A stretch of DNA of 46,754 nucleotides from Opitutaceae bacterium (GTDB lineage Bacteria; Verrucomicrobiota; Verrucomicrobiia; Opitutales; Opitutaceae). The notes under the pieces are model-generated. The model worked only from the letters and a program-made list of their open reading frames with translations. It did no database searches and was not told the DNA's origin. Location of the stretch: NCBI GenBank assembly GCA_003151495.1, contig PLXR01000013.1:1-46754 (forward strand). Direction: 5' to 3'. The position numbers were made by a program, and so were the translations under genes. Of the stretch, positions 25,621 to 33,743 are shown one piece after another. Every line of letters starts with the position of its first letter. Within the stretch, counting starts at the first letter, position 1.

Positions 25621-26111
25621 GGTTGCAATGGACTTAGAATTTGTCGCGGCAAGGGGATCTGTCCCGCATTCAAGAGAGACGATCGACCTTCGAGACCCGG
25701 GGCGAGTGGTTCGGTACAGTCGTTCGGGAACCAGGCTCGCTCATGGATCGTTCTCCGTCTCCCCTGGAGCTTGGCTTGGCGGCCGCCCGGACGGGTGCCT
25801 TGCGGGTTTGGCCGATGCCGCCTCGGCCGACCCCGAGCTGGCGACGCGTTGGACCGTTGCCGCCGCTTCGAGCCTCAGCCCGCGGGCCGGGATTCCCGGC
25901 GGTGCCCGTTTTCCAGCGGGTGGGCTCATTTTCGCGAGAATTTCTCCACGCTGGATCCTAGACCTAAAGGGTCCCCTGGCGCTATGGGGTATAGTGCGGT
26001 CTCGCGGAACTAGCGGTCAGGGATCACATGGATACCACAGGACCGGGGATGAGGGCGAACTCGTGCCCAGGGGGATGAAACGCGGCAGCAAAGCTGCGGT
26101 CCCTTGTGAAT
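25621..26111. other. 491-base region upstream of gnd, no gene recognised
   Basis: GC-rich, between the HxlR-type gene and gnd. Open frames exist on both strands but their translations (Pro/Arg/Gly-rich) match no family and lack signals. It must contain the promoter for the gnd-zwf-cydAB run. A small hairpin GCAGC-AAA-GCTGC lies at 26085-26097, just downstream of the HxlR-type stop. No known riboswitch could be matched by eye. Confidence 0.4.
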
Positions 26112-26498
26112 TCAGCGGGGAACCCCTAGTGTCCAATACATCATCGACTCAATGATGGGAATGAGGGTCCGCCCCCGATCCGTCAGGCGGTATTCGACCT
26201 TTGGCGGCACCACAGGATATTGCCGGCGCGAAATGAGCCCGCGTTCCTGCAGTTCCTTTAGCTCTCGGCTGAGCACACGGCCGGTGATGGTCTTCTCGAG
26301 TGTGGCTTCGATGAGTGCCTTGCGCAGCTGACCGTAACGAGCCACCCCGGTCTTCAACTCGTAGAGTATCCTGAGTTTGTACTTTCCGCCCACTGTCCGG
26401 TTGAAGCTGATAATGGGGCAGAGGGCACCCGGTTTTCGCCTCAGCACGGGGGCGCTAGGGACAGGCGGGGGTTCTTGGTCCGGTGCATTTTTGTTCAT
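26112..26498 (-). CDS. HxlR-family winged-helix regulator
   Basis: A 128-residue transcription factor. NRTVGGKYKLRILYEL is the first helix of the HxlR wing domain. The recognition helix region is TGRVLSRELKELQERGLISR, followed by the wing PPKVEYRLTDRGRTLIPII. A lone Cys (ALCPIISF) sits at the position used by thiol-sensing members such as YodB-type repressors. The family commonly controls the divergent neighbour in response to electrophiles or quinones. Here the divergent genes are the NTF2-like protein and membrane protein, separated by 87 bases. The basic, Pro-rich N-terminus of about 25 residues is longer than usual. Confidence 0.9.
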   Translation of the reverse strand: MNKNAPDQEPPPVPSAPVLRRKPGALCPIISFNRTVGGKYKLRILYELKTGVARYGQLRKALIEATLEKTITGRVLSRELKELQERGLISRRQYPVVPPKVEYRLTDRGRTLIPIIESMMYWTLGVPR

Positions 26499-26585
26499 AG
26501 TATCATTTTTGACCCTACTTGTCAGAATGAACCATCTATGGTAGTTGTCGAGCGAACCCGCAGCACTCTCAAACCATACTCATTC

Positions 26586-26957
26586 ATGAAGCACGACCTG
26601 TTATCTTTGGCCACCAACTACCTCGACGCCTGGCATCGCAAGGACCTAGACGCCATCGCTGGCCATCTCCACCCGGAGGTACGGTTGGTCGGTCCGCAGG
26701 CGATCGTGGAGGGCAGGGCCGGGGTCGTTGCCTCCGCCCGGCGGATCCTGCCTCTTCTCACTGGCCTGAGGGTGAAGTCCGCGTTTGTCGCGGGAACTCA
26801 GGCTATCTTCATCTATGATTTCTTGTGCGCGCCGCCCGTAGGGGTATGCCGGACGGCCGAACTGATGACTTTCGAGGGTGAACTCATCATTGGCGTTGAA
26901 TTGTTCTTCGACGCCCGGCCGTTCGAGAAGCTGGCCCCGGCGCGGGAGCTGGCCTGA
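26586..26957 (+). CDS. NTF2-like (SnoaL-type) small protein
   Basis: A 123-residue protein with the cone-shaped NTF2/SnoaL fold signature. A first helix LATNYLDAWHRKDLDAIAGH is followed by LHPEVRLVGPQAIVEGRAGV and then curved strands ending in GELIIGVELFFDARPFEKL. The fold serves as isomerase, hydratase or binding domain; no catalytic residues can be assigned. A longer frame opens at 26475, but the extra residues overlap the divergent HxlR-type gene and are not family-like, so ATG 26586 is preferred. The next gene starts 11 bases after the stop, so the two are probably co-transcribed and controlled by the HxlR-type regulator. Confidence 0.75.
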   Translation: MKHDLLSLATNYLDAWHRKDLDAIAGHLHPEVRLVGPQAIVEGRAGVVASARRILPLLTGLRVKSAFVAGTQAIFIYDFLCAPPVGVCRTAELMTFEGELIIGVELFFDARPFEKLAPARELA

Positions 26958-26968
26958 GTCATCGCGCG

Positions 26969-27409
26969 ATGAAAGCCCCCATGCTCCTCCGCTGCGCGGC
27001 AGTTCTAGCCGCTGTCCAGTTTCTCGCTCACACCGTCATGTTCATCAGTTATGCGCCAAGGCACGGCGCGGCGGAGACAGCGGTGATCGAGACCATGAAG
27101 GCAACCAGGTTCAACTTTGGCGGCTGGCAACGCAGTTATTGGGATCTGTACTACGGCTACGGCCTGTTGGCGGCATTCAGCGTTCTGCTGGAGGTCATCG
27201 TTTTCTGGCAGCTGGCCCGGCTTGCCACGCGGGACCCGGCCTTGGGGCGGGCGCTTATCTTGACCTTCGCGGGCGCCAACCTGGTCCATGCCGGGCTTTG
27301 CCTAAGATATTTCTTCTTGATGCCAATCTTCCCCGATTTGCTGGTTGCCGGTTGCCTCGGCGCAGCGTGGTACAGGAGCGGACAGTCCGTGGTGCTGGAG
27401 AACGCCTGA
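26969..27409 (+). CDS. Small four-helix membrane protein of unknown function
   Basis: A 146-residue integral membrane protein with four hydrophobic segments (VLAAVQFLAHTVMFISY, GYGLLAAFSVLLEVIVF, ALILTFAGANLVHAG, FPDLLVAGCLGAAWY). The conserved-looking loop FNFGGWQRSYWDLYYGYGL recalls small uncharacterised membrane proteins that I have seen beside NTF2-like and regulator genes. No catalytic motif is visible. It is co-directional with the NTF2-like gene at 11 bases and so likely belongs to the same stress- or ligand-induced unit. Confidence 0.7.
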   Translation: MKAPMLLRCAAVLAAVQFLAHTVMFISYAPRHGAAETAVIETMKATRFNFGGWQRSYWDLYYGYGLLAAFSVLLEVIVFWQLARLATRDPALGRALILTFAGANLVHAGLCLRYFFLMPIFPDLLVAGCLGAAWYRSGQSVVLENA

Positions 27410-27689
27410 GCCGGCACACCCAGCCCTTTCCCCTGATCCGGCGCTCGGGGCGGGGCCCGGGATTGCACCGGAGATAGGCTGGTCTCTTATGTCGCTAGCC
27501 TCCAATATTTTGAGCAAGCAACTGATCGTGTGAACCCCCGTTTGTTTCCGACTTGTCGAACGGTAACACTGAATACTCGTTGTCGGTGCTCCGTTCCACC
27601 GGTAAGGCAAACGTCGCCCCAAAATCTCTGACACGAACTGCGCTTGTCGCACAACTCGCTCAGAGAAGTCCCCCTCCTCCCCTGAGAAA

Positions 27690-29243
27690 ATGAAGCTCAC
27701 CTTGGCCGTTCTCCTCGCATTCGCCGCCGCCGGATCGGTCCTCGCGGAACCACCCGCGCCCGTCATGACCGAATACGGCCTCATACAGGGCGTCACGGAG
27801 TCCGATCTGACCGTTTATCGCGGCATTCCCTTCGCCGCGCCGCCGGTCGGCGACCTTCGCTGGCATGCCCCGCAACCTGCCGCGAAATGGGACGGCGTGC
27901 GCCCCGCCGACAAGTTCGGGCCGGATCCCTACCAAGGAGACGGCAAGGGGAACGTGGGCGAGGATTGCCTCTACCTCAACGTCTGGACGCCTGCGAAGTC
28001 CGTCGCCGACAAGGTGCCCGTGCTTGTCTGGATCTACGGAGGCGGATTCTCCTTCGGTTCCACCTCGACCCCGGTCCACAACGGCGAACACCTGGCCCGC
28101 AAGGGCGTCGTGCTTGTCAGCATCAATTACCGCGTTGGCACCCTCGGTTTTCTGGCGCACCCGGAACTGACGGCCGAGTCCTCCCACCATTCCTCCGGCA
28201 ACTACGGCCTGCTGGACCAGATTGCCGGACTGCGATGGGTGAAGAGAAATATCGCGGCGTTCGGAGGCGATCCGGACCGGGTTACGATTTTCGGCGAATC
28301 GGCTGGCGGGATATCTGTCAGCATGCTGTGCGCCTCGCCGGAAGCCGAAGGCCTGTTTCGCGGTGCCATCTCGCAGAGCGGAGGTTCCTTCGGACCATCC
28401 CGCGCCACCCCTTATCCTGGCGAAAACATGCGGCGCCTGGCTGACGCCGAGAAGTCCGGCATGGCGTTCGCCACGAAAGCGGGTGCCGCTTCGCTAGCGG
28501 AGCTCCGCAAGGTCGCCCCCGAGAAGCTCCCCAACAGCTGGGGAAGTGGCTCGGCCTGGCCGATTGTCGACGGCTGGGTGATTCCGGGCGACCAGCACAA
28601 GCTCTACGAAGCGGGCAAGTACAACGACGTCGCGATTCTCATCGGCTACAACTCCGATGAGGGCCTCACCTTCCTGCGCCAAAACACGCCGCAGCAATTT
28701 GTGGCCGACACGCGGAAGCGGTATGGCCCCTTTGCCGATAAGCTGCTCGCGGCCTATCCGGTCGGAAACGATTCCGTGCCAAAGACCGCCCGGGACTTGA
28801 TGCGCGACGCCGCGTTCGGCTGGCAGACCTGGGCCTGGGCCACGCTGCAGGCGCAAACCGGCAAGTCCAATGTCTTCTACTACTACTTCGATCAGCATGC
28901 GGGCCATCCCGCCGGTTCGCCGGAGGCCGACCATGGCACGCCCCACGGCATGGATGTACCGTACGTCTTCCAGACGCTCGATCCCACGGACCGGACGCTC
29001 ACCGCCGGCGATCACGCGATCTCGGAGACGATTTCGACCTACTGGACCAATTTCGCGAAGCGAGGCGATCCCAACGGTCCCGGTGTCCCCACGTGGCCCC
29101 GGTTCACCGAGACAAGCCGTACGGCGATGTGTTTTCACGACACCGCCGCTCCCGTCCCCGTGCCCAGCGCCGACGCGCTACAGGTGCTCGATACGTATTT
29201 CGCTTGGCGCCGGACCCCGGAGGGCGAGGCGTGGGCGCAGTGA
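27690..29243 (+). CDS. Secreted type B carboxylesterase
   Basis: A 517-residue alpha/beta hydrolase with a signal peptide (cleavage near VLAE, residue 19-20). The family marker EDCLYLNVWTP lies at 91-101 and the oxyanion-hole segment WIYGGGFSFGS at about 114-124. The catalytic triad is read as Ser204 (FGESAGGISV), Glu324 (GYNSDEGLTF) and His419 (GTPHGMDVPYVF). It hydrolyses carboxylic esters in the periplasm or outside; in biomass degraders such enzymes can act as feruloyl or acetyl esterases, which is inference here. The upstream 280 bases are mostly featureless. It is the first of three secreted hydrolases with short gaps (70 and 114 bases). Confidence 0.92.
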   Translation: MKLTLAVLLAFAAAGSVLAEPPAPVMTEYGLIQGVTESDLTVYRGIPFAAPPVGDLRWHAPQPAAKWDGVRPADKFGPDPYQGDGKGNVGEDCLYLNVWTPAKSVADKVPVLVWIYGGGFSFGSTSTPVHNGEHLARKGVVLVSINYRVGTLGFLAHPELTAESSHHSSGNYGLLDQIAGLRWVKRNIAAFGGDPDRVTIFGESAGGISVSMLCASPEAEGLFRGAISQSGGSFGPSRATPYPGENMRRLADAEKSGMAFATKAGAASLAELRKVAPEKLPNSWGSGSAWPIVDGWVIPGDQHKLYEAGKYNDVAILIGYNSDEGLTFLRQNTPQQFVADTRKRYGPFADKLLAAYPVGNDSVPKTARDLMRDAAFGWQTWAWATLQAQTGKSNVFYYYFDQHAGHPAGSPEADHGTPHGMDVPYVFQTLDPTDRTLTAGDHAISETISTYWTNFAKRGDPNGPGVPTWPRFTETSRTAMCFHDTAAPVPVPSADALQVLDTYFAWRRTPEGEAWAQ

Positions 29244-29313
29244 CCGCGCATCTCCCTAACACCCGAGCAACTCCCTGTCCTATCTTCCTTTCCAAGTCCC
29301 CACCCCACAGAAA

Positions 29314-30126
29314 ATGAAAATCCTCCCTGGCGCCCCCCTGCTGATTGTCCTCGCACTCTTTGCCTCTGTCGGCGCGCGCGCCGACAATGCCTCGGAAAAA
29401 TTCACGTACGTCATCGTCCACGGCGCCACTGCCGGGGGTTGGGAGTGGAAGAAGACCGGCAAATTTCTCACCGACGACGGCCACACCGTCTATCGTGTGA
29501 CGCTCACGGGCCTGGGCGAGCGGATGCATCTCAACAGCCCGGATATCGACCTTCAGACCCACATCAACGACGTGGTGAATACGATTCTCTTCGAAGACCT
29601 GCACGACGTCGTGCTAGCCGGGCACAGCTACGGCGGCATGGTCATCACCGGCGTCATGGACCGGATTCCCGAACGCATCCGCCATGTCTTCTTCCTCGAC
29701 GCCGCGGTACCCGATGACGGCATGTCGATATTGGACCTGTTCGGTGGCGCCCCACGCGATCCCTCCAGGATTGTGGACGGATTCATGGCGGTGCCTTGGG
29801 TCAAGGCCGACGACAAGCCGCCGTACAACGTGAAGCAATCGATAAAATGTTTCAACCAGCCGGTCTCATACAAGAACCCCCTGGCCAAGGCATTGCCCGT
29901 TACCTACGTCGCCTTTGTGCCGGCCGACAAGTCGGCCGCGGAGCGCGCGGCCACGGACAAGAGTCGGCAGCGTGCCGAGTCCCGCGGCTGGACAATCCGC
30001 ACCTTCACGGGCCACCACGTGGCCCAGCAGGAGAATCCGCGTGGCCTTGCGACGCTCTTGGAGGAGGCTGTCGGCGACCAGAACAAACCCGTTTCGGGAA
30101 AACCCGTTCCCGCCGCCGCCAAATAG
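29314..30126 (+). CDS. Exported alpha/beta hydrolase, MES/HNL-like
   Basis: A 270-residue protein with a signal peptide (cleavage near ARAD, residue 23). VIVHGATAGGWEWKK is the oxyanion segment, and VVLAGHSYGGMVI carries the nucleophile Ser105. FLDAAVPDDGMS follows strand 6. A C-terminal His in FTGHHVAQQENP completes the likely triad. The pattern is that of the plant methylesterase/hydroxynitrile-lyase-like branch, whose bacterial members are small-ester hydrolases. The exact substrate is unknown. The CACAGAAAATGAAA start context lacks a Shine-Dalgarno. The gene lies 70 bases after the carboxylesterase and is probably co-expressed with it. The C-terminal ~20 residues are low-complexity Pro/Ala/Lys. 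Confidence 0.88.
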   Translation: MKILPGAPLLIVLALFASVGARADNASEKFTYVIVHGATAGGWEWKKTGKFLTDDGHTVYRVTLTGLGERMHLNSPDIDLQTHINDVVNTILFEDLHDVVLAGHSYGGMVITGVMDRIPERIRHVFFLDAAVPDDGMSILDLFGGAPRDPSRIVDGFMAVPWVKADDKPPYNVKQSIKCFNQPVSYKNPLAKALPVTYVAFVPADKSAAERAATDKSRQRAESRGWTIRTFTGHHVAQQENPRGLATLLEEAVGDQNKPVSGKPVPAAAK

Positions 30127-30240
30127 CCCTGCACCTCCACCCTGACGGTCGCCAACGTCTCCGGAGGCCAAGGCACACGCGCCTGCCGACGCGGCCGAGT
30201 TGCGATCTTCATCCCCTCTCCCAGTTCCACCCCAACCCCC

Positions 30241-31197
30241 ATGCCGACCATGACCCACATGCTCCTCACAATGACCAAAGCGGCTGCCCTAGCCTCCGCG
30301 CTCGCATTCGCGGCATCCGCCTCCGGGCAGGACGGCACAATCTACCCGCTCGACGCTCCCTCCGAGCCCAACTCGATTCCGCTCGGCACCGGAACCGTCA
30401 AGGATCAGCCCGCGCCGGAGAGTTGGTTCCGCCAGTGGGGCGAGCCGATGGCCCGCAACGTCTCTACCGCCACCCTCACGCCCTTCCTGCCCGATCCGGC
30501 GAAGGCGACCGGCGCCGCCGTCATCGTGGCCCCCGGGGGCGGCTTCCGGTGGCTGTCGATGAACAATGAAGGCTGGAAGGTTGCGCGGGCTCTGGCCGAC
30601 CGTGGGATTGCCGCCTTTGTGCTCAAATACCGGCTCCAGCCGACTCCAGGGTCGCTCGACAGCTTCAAGGAGTCGATGAGCCGGCCGTTTGCGGCCCCGG
30701 CTCCTGTCCCCGGCGCGCCGGCCGGCGTGGCACCGGCACCGCCGCGTCCCGACCTCTCCAACCAGCTCGCGGACGCCGAGGCCGCCTACGCCCTGATAGT
30801 GAAGAACGCCAAGGAATGGGGCGTCGATACCAGGCGTCTGGGCATGGTCGGCTTTTCAGCAGGCGCGGGACTCACCATGCATTGCACGCTCCACTCAAAG
30901 ACGATGAAGCTCGCCTTCATCGGGCCGATTTACGGCGGCATGGGGCCGGTTGAAGTTCCGAAGGACGCCCCGCCGATGTTCAACGTGATTGCCTCGGACG
31001 ACTTCCTCTTCCGCGGCCAATTCGGCGTGGTCAAGTCCTGGTTCGACGCCGGCGTGCCGGTTGAATTCCATCTCTACCAGAATGGCGGTCACGGCTTCGG
31101 CCTGGGCTACCCCAATCGCACCAGCAACGGATGGTTCGAGGTCTTCATGCACTGGCTGGACGTGAACGGCTTTCTCGCAGCCAAGCCGGCACATTGA
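30241..31197 (+). CDS. Exported acetylxylan-esterase-like alpha/beta hydrolase
   Basis: A 318-residue protein with a signal peptide (AALASALAFAASASGQ). APGGGFRWLSMNNEGW is the HGGG-like oxyanion region of the BD-FAE/acetylxylan-esterase-type branch (often annotated as XynB-like or dienelactone-hydrolase-like). The triad is read as Ser206 (MVGFSAGAGL), Asp253 or 254 (IASDDFLF) and His284 (NGGHGFGLGY). An Ala/Pro-rich insert (about 150-170) lies in the lid region. It probably removes acetyl or feruloyl groups from plant polysaccharide fragments. Four nearby Met codons at the 5' end (30241, 30250, 30259, 30271) make the exact start uncertain. It is third in the secreted hydrolase run. Confidence 0.88.
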   Translation: MPTMTHMLLTMTKAAALASALAFAASASGQDGTIYPLDAPSEPNSIPLGTGTVKDQPAPESWFRQWGEPMARNVSTATLTPFLPDPAKATGAAVIVAPGGGFRWLSMNNEGWKVARALADRGIAAFVLKYRLQPTPGSLDSFKESMSRPFAAPAPVPGAPAGVAPAPPRPDLSNQLADAEAAYALIVKNAKEWGVDTRRLGMVGFSAGAGLTMHCTLHSKTMKLAFIGPIYGGMGPVEVPKDAPPMFNVIASDDFLFRGQFGVVKSWFDAGVPVEFHLYQNGGHGFGLGYPNRTSNGWFEVFMHWLDVNGFLAAKPAH

Positions 31198-31252
31198 GAC
31201 CGGCCACTGCCCTTGTGCGAATTCGGACACGGGGGCCGAAATGTGGCCGGAA

Positions 31253-31289
31253 TCAGGGGGGAGGCCGATTTATGGAGCGCTGCCCCTGA
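31253..31289. terminator. Inverted repeat between convergent genes
   Basis: Arms TCAGGGG/CCCCTGA (7 bp) with a 23-base loop, in the 236-base gap between the plus-strand esterase and the minus-strand glycosyltransferase. No T-run. Weak terminator candidate. Confidence 0.25.
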
Positions 31290-31433
31290 GATGGGGCCGC
31301 TTTCCTCCGGGAATGCGCCTTCAGGCCCCGGCATCTACAGGCCGGTGTGCTCCCGCTTCAGGCGAAGGCAAGGGTATCTGCATGCGGCCGAGGGTTTGCT
31401 GTCCCGACCGACCGCGGGGTGCCACTCGTAAGC

Positions 31434-32975
31434 TCAGTCAAATTTCTGCATCCCTGGCCAGGCCTCGCGGAAGTCGAAAGTCAGGCCCCGGCAGAGATAG
31501 ATGTCGTACCACTCGTCGCGACGGGAATAGGGATGCTCCACATGCCCGGCTTTCTCGACCGTCGCAAAGTGCTTCCGATCGCCGGAACCATCGGTCTGCA
31601 ACACGATCACGACCTCACCGCCGCAGTCGCGCGGGCCCCAGTCCCAGTAGCTGTCCCTGTTGCTAATCGCGCGGGGAAGCCCCCATTTCGGCCCGAAGAA
31701 ATCAACCGCGGCGGCATCTCCCCAGTTGTTGGAAAAGATCGTGGCACGCCCTTGGTCGGCCGGAGACAGCGAATGGTAGACCCGCGCCACCTCCCGCACC
31801 ATGTCCTCCCAGCCAAATTCGTCGGCAAAATACTGCGGAAGGGGACCGTTGTCGTGGTGCTCAAAAACCACCGGCGGCCCGAGATGGAGCGCCTCCTCGT
31901 AGCGGACAAGCGTCCCCGGCGGAAGAACCGGAGCGGCGAGCGGCAGCAGCGCGAGGCCCGAGGCGGCCAATGCTGCAGCATAGGCCGAGCGCATCCACCT
32001 TCGGCCAAGGCGTTCCGTCAATTCCTCGAGGGCGATAGAACCCGAGGCAAGGACGATCGGGTAGATCGGCGAGACATAATAGTTCTTACCCCGCAGCGCC
32101 ACAAAGGCGCACAGCACGACGACAAAGGTCCAGCCGAACACTCCGTACCGGGCACGCTGGCGGCCGAGGAGCAGCCATGCCACCCCGCCGATCCAGAGCG
32201 GTGCGGTCAACGGCTCCATGATCATCATCTGGTCGAGCAGGAAGTCGACAGGCTTGCGGATGACGTCGCGATTGCTCGCGGCGACATGGTGCAGGTGCTG
32301 CAGAAACGGGAACCCTCGATGCATTTGCCAGAGGAAATTCGGCAGCGCGATCGCCCCGCAAACCCCCAATCCAGCCCAGAGGCGCCAATCGCCCAGGCGC
32401 TGGCGCTGCCCCGTGAGCAGCAGGCCGATCAGCACGCCCATCACCAGGAACACCATCGAGTATTTTGTCTCGAGGCCAAGGCCCGCCAGCGCGCCAAATC
32501 CAAGCCAGTACCTCCCCTCGCCCGTGTTCACCACGCGGAGCACGCAGTAGAAGCAGCCGAGCCATATTAGCGGCTCAAAGGCGTTCATCATCAGCCAGTG
32601 GTCGAAGATCAGGTAGATCGGCGCGACGCAGATCGCCAGGGCCGCAAGTGCCTGCGCGAAGCCGCGCCCGCCCATTTCGCGCACCACCCTGCCGGTAAGC
32701 ACCACGAGCGCGGATCCCGCCAACGCCGGGAGAAGCCGCAGGCCCAGGAGGGACTCGCCAAACACGTGGCTCGCGACCCATGTGATCAAGATCCCGCCCG
32801 GCGGATGGCTGATGTACCCCCAGTCAAGATGCCGCGCGCATGCGAGACCGTACATCTCGTCGCGAAAGATCCCGTACCGGCCCGCGGTGAGGAGGTGCAG
32901 CACCAGCTTGGCCGACGCCAAACCCCACACCACGCGTGTTCCGGCCGTTGTCGGCTGCATTGCAGGCTGACTCAT
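31434..32975 (-). CDS. GT39/ArnT-type membrane glycosyltransferase
   Basis: A 513-residue polytopic protein with about eleven membrane segments. The first periplasmic loop has YGIFRDEMYGLACARHLDWGY followed by HPPGG, the acidic-residue signature of dolichol/undecaprenyl-phosphate-sugar-dependent GT39/PMT_2 enzymes. The C-terminal soluble region contains IFSNNWGDAAAVDFFG and ISNRDSYWDWGP. It should move a sugar from a lipid carrier to a lipid or protein outside the membrane; the acceptor is unknown. An upstream ATG at 33071 would overlap the preceding gene and adds a Gly/Pro-rich tail, so 32975 is preferred. It is downstream of a small membrane protein on the same strand. Confidence 0.85.
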   Translation of the reverse strand: MSQPAMQPTTAGTRVVWGLASAKLVLHLLTAGRYGIFRDEMYGLACARHLDWGYISHPPGGILITWVASHVFGESLLGLRLLPALAGSALVVLTGRVVREMGGRGFAQALAALAICVAPIYLIFDHWLMMNAFEPLIWLGCFYCVLRVVNTGEGRYWLGFGALAGLGLETKYSMVFLVMGVLIGLLLTGQRQRLGDWRLWAGLGVCGAIALPNFLWQMHRGFPFLQHLHHVAASNRDVIRKPVDFLLDQMMIMEPLTAPLWIGGVAWLLLGRQRARYGVFGWTFVVVLCAFVALRGKNYYVSPIYPIVLASGSIALEELTERLGRRWMRSAYAAALAASGLALLPLAAPVLPPGTLVRYEEALHLGPPVVFEHHDNGPLPQYFADEFGWEDMVREVARVYHSLSPADQGRATIFSNNWGDAAAVDFFGPKWGLPRAISNRDSYWDWGPRDCGGEVVIVLQTDGSGDRKHFATVEKAGHVEHPYSRRDEWYDIYLCRGLTFDFREAWPGMQKFD

Positions 32976-33057
32976 TTCCGGGGTGGGCGTTGCGGAGGTG
33001 CCTGCCGGGAACGGGGCCCCCTGCAATCCGGCTCCGCCCCCGGGGGCCGGCCATCGA

Positions 33058-33507
33058 TCACCGAAGGACACCCCGCCTGCCCATCGACCTCGCGTACATC
33101 AAAAGCGCCACGCCGATTCCCATGATAACGCCGGCGAATATCACGGAGCCCGCGCCCCCTCCCGTGACCTTCAGCCCGTTTGAAAGCACGAAGCTGTACA
33201 GGTCCGTCAGGGCGATGCAGACGAGCGACGCCGCGAAGACGTGCGCCGCCACGCGCCTGCGCAGGAGCAGCAGCAGCGAGCCCAGGACGCCGCCCCACAC
33301 CGCAATCCCCCAGGCGGCCACCGCCCAGGCGGGGAATCCGCCGTAGTAGTCGAGCTGCGCGGGCGTGGCGCTGGCCAGGTAGGCCTTGTTCCGCGTCTCG
33401 GTCATGACGAAGTCCATCGCGCCCATGCAATTCCAGAGCAGGGAGGTTCCCCCGACGACCCAAAGGTGCCAGGGTGTCCTTGCCGTCTGGGGGGTCGATT
33501 CGGCCAT
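33058..33507 (-). CDS. Small four-helix membrane protein
   Basis: A 149-residue protein with four hydrophobic segments (HLWVVGGTSLLWNCMGAMDF, AVAAWGIAVWGGVLGSLLLL, VFAASLVCIALTDLYSFVL, VIFAGVIMGIGVALLMYA). The motif NCMGAMDFVMTETRNKAYL recalls a family of uncharacterised proteins sometimes mislabelled as sugar transporters. No function can be assigned. It lies 82 bases before the GT39 gene on the same strand. Confidence 0.7.
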   Translation of the reverse strand: MAESTPQTARTPWHLWVVGGTSLLWNCMGAMDFVMTETRNKAYLASATPAQLDYYGGFPAWAVAAWGIAVWGGVLGSLLLLLRRRVAAHVFAASLVCIALTDLYSFVLSNGLKVTGGGAGSVIFAGVIMGIGVALLMYARSMGRRGVLR

Positions 33508-33743
33508 GGGACCAGCGGAGAAAATGAGGGCAGGTTAGTCAATTTTAATGACCTGGGTGCGGGTCGGGCGTCGCCGGGAGGCCCTTCCTCCAGGCAATCC
33601 CCGCCATGCCTAAGGGATTCTGGGCGACCATGTTGCCTGAGGGCGCCCCGGAGGGCGGGCATCCGCCTTGAACGGCGCCGCCGTTGGCGCGAAGATGCGG
33701 CCATCGTGGACGCACACCTTGATTCCCACCTGACCGCCCGCCC

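Noticed and set aside
25621..26000. Possible riboswitch upstream of gnd
   Set aside because: GC-rich with some pairing potential, but no conserved core of a known class could be matched by eye. A covariance search against Rfam would decide.
25541..26155. 204-codon plus-strand frame across the gap upstream of gnd
   Set aside because: Begins antisense to gnd, ends antisense to the HxlR-type gene and has no recognisable domain.
31347..32570. 407-codon plus-strand open frame
   Set aside because: Antisense to the GT39 glycosyltransferase, whose membrane segments and RDEMYG motif are clear.
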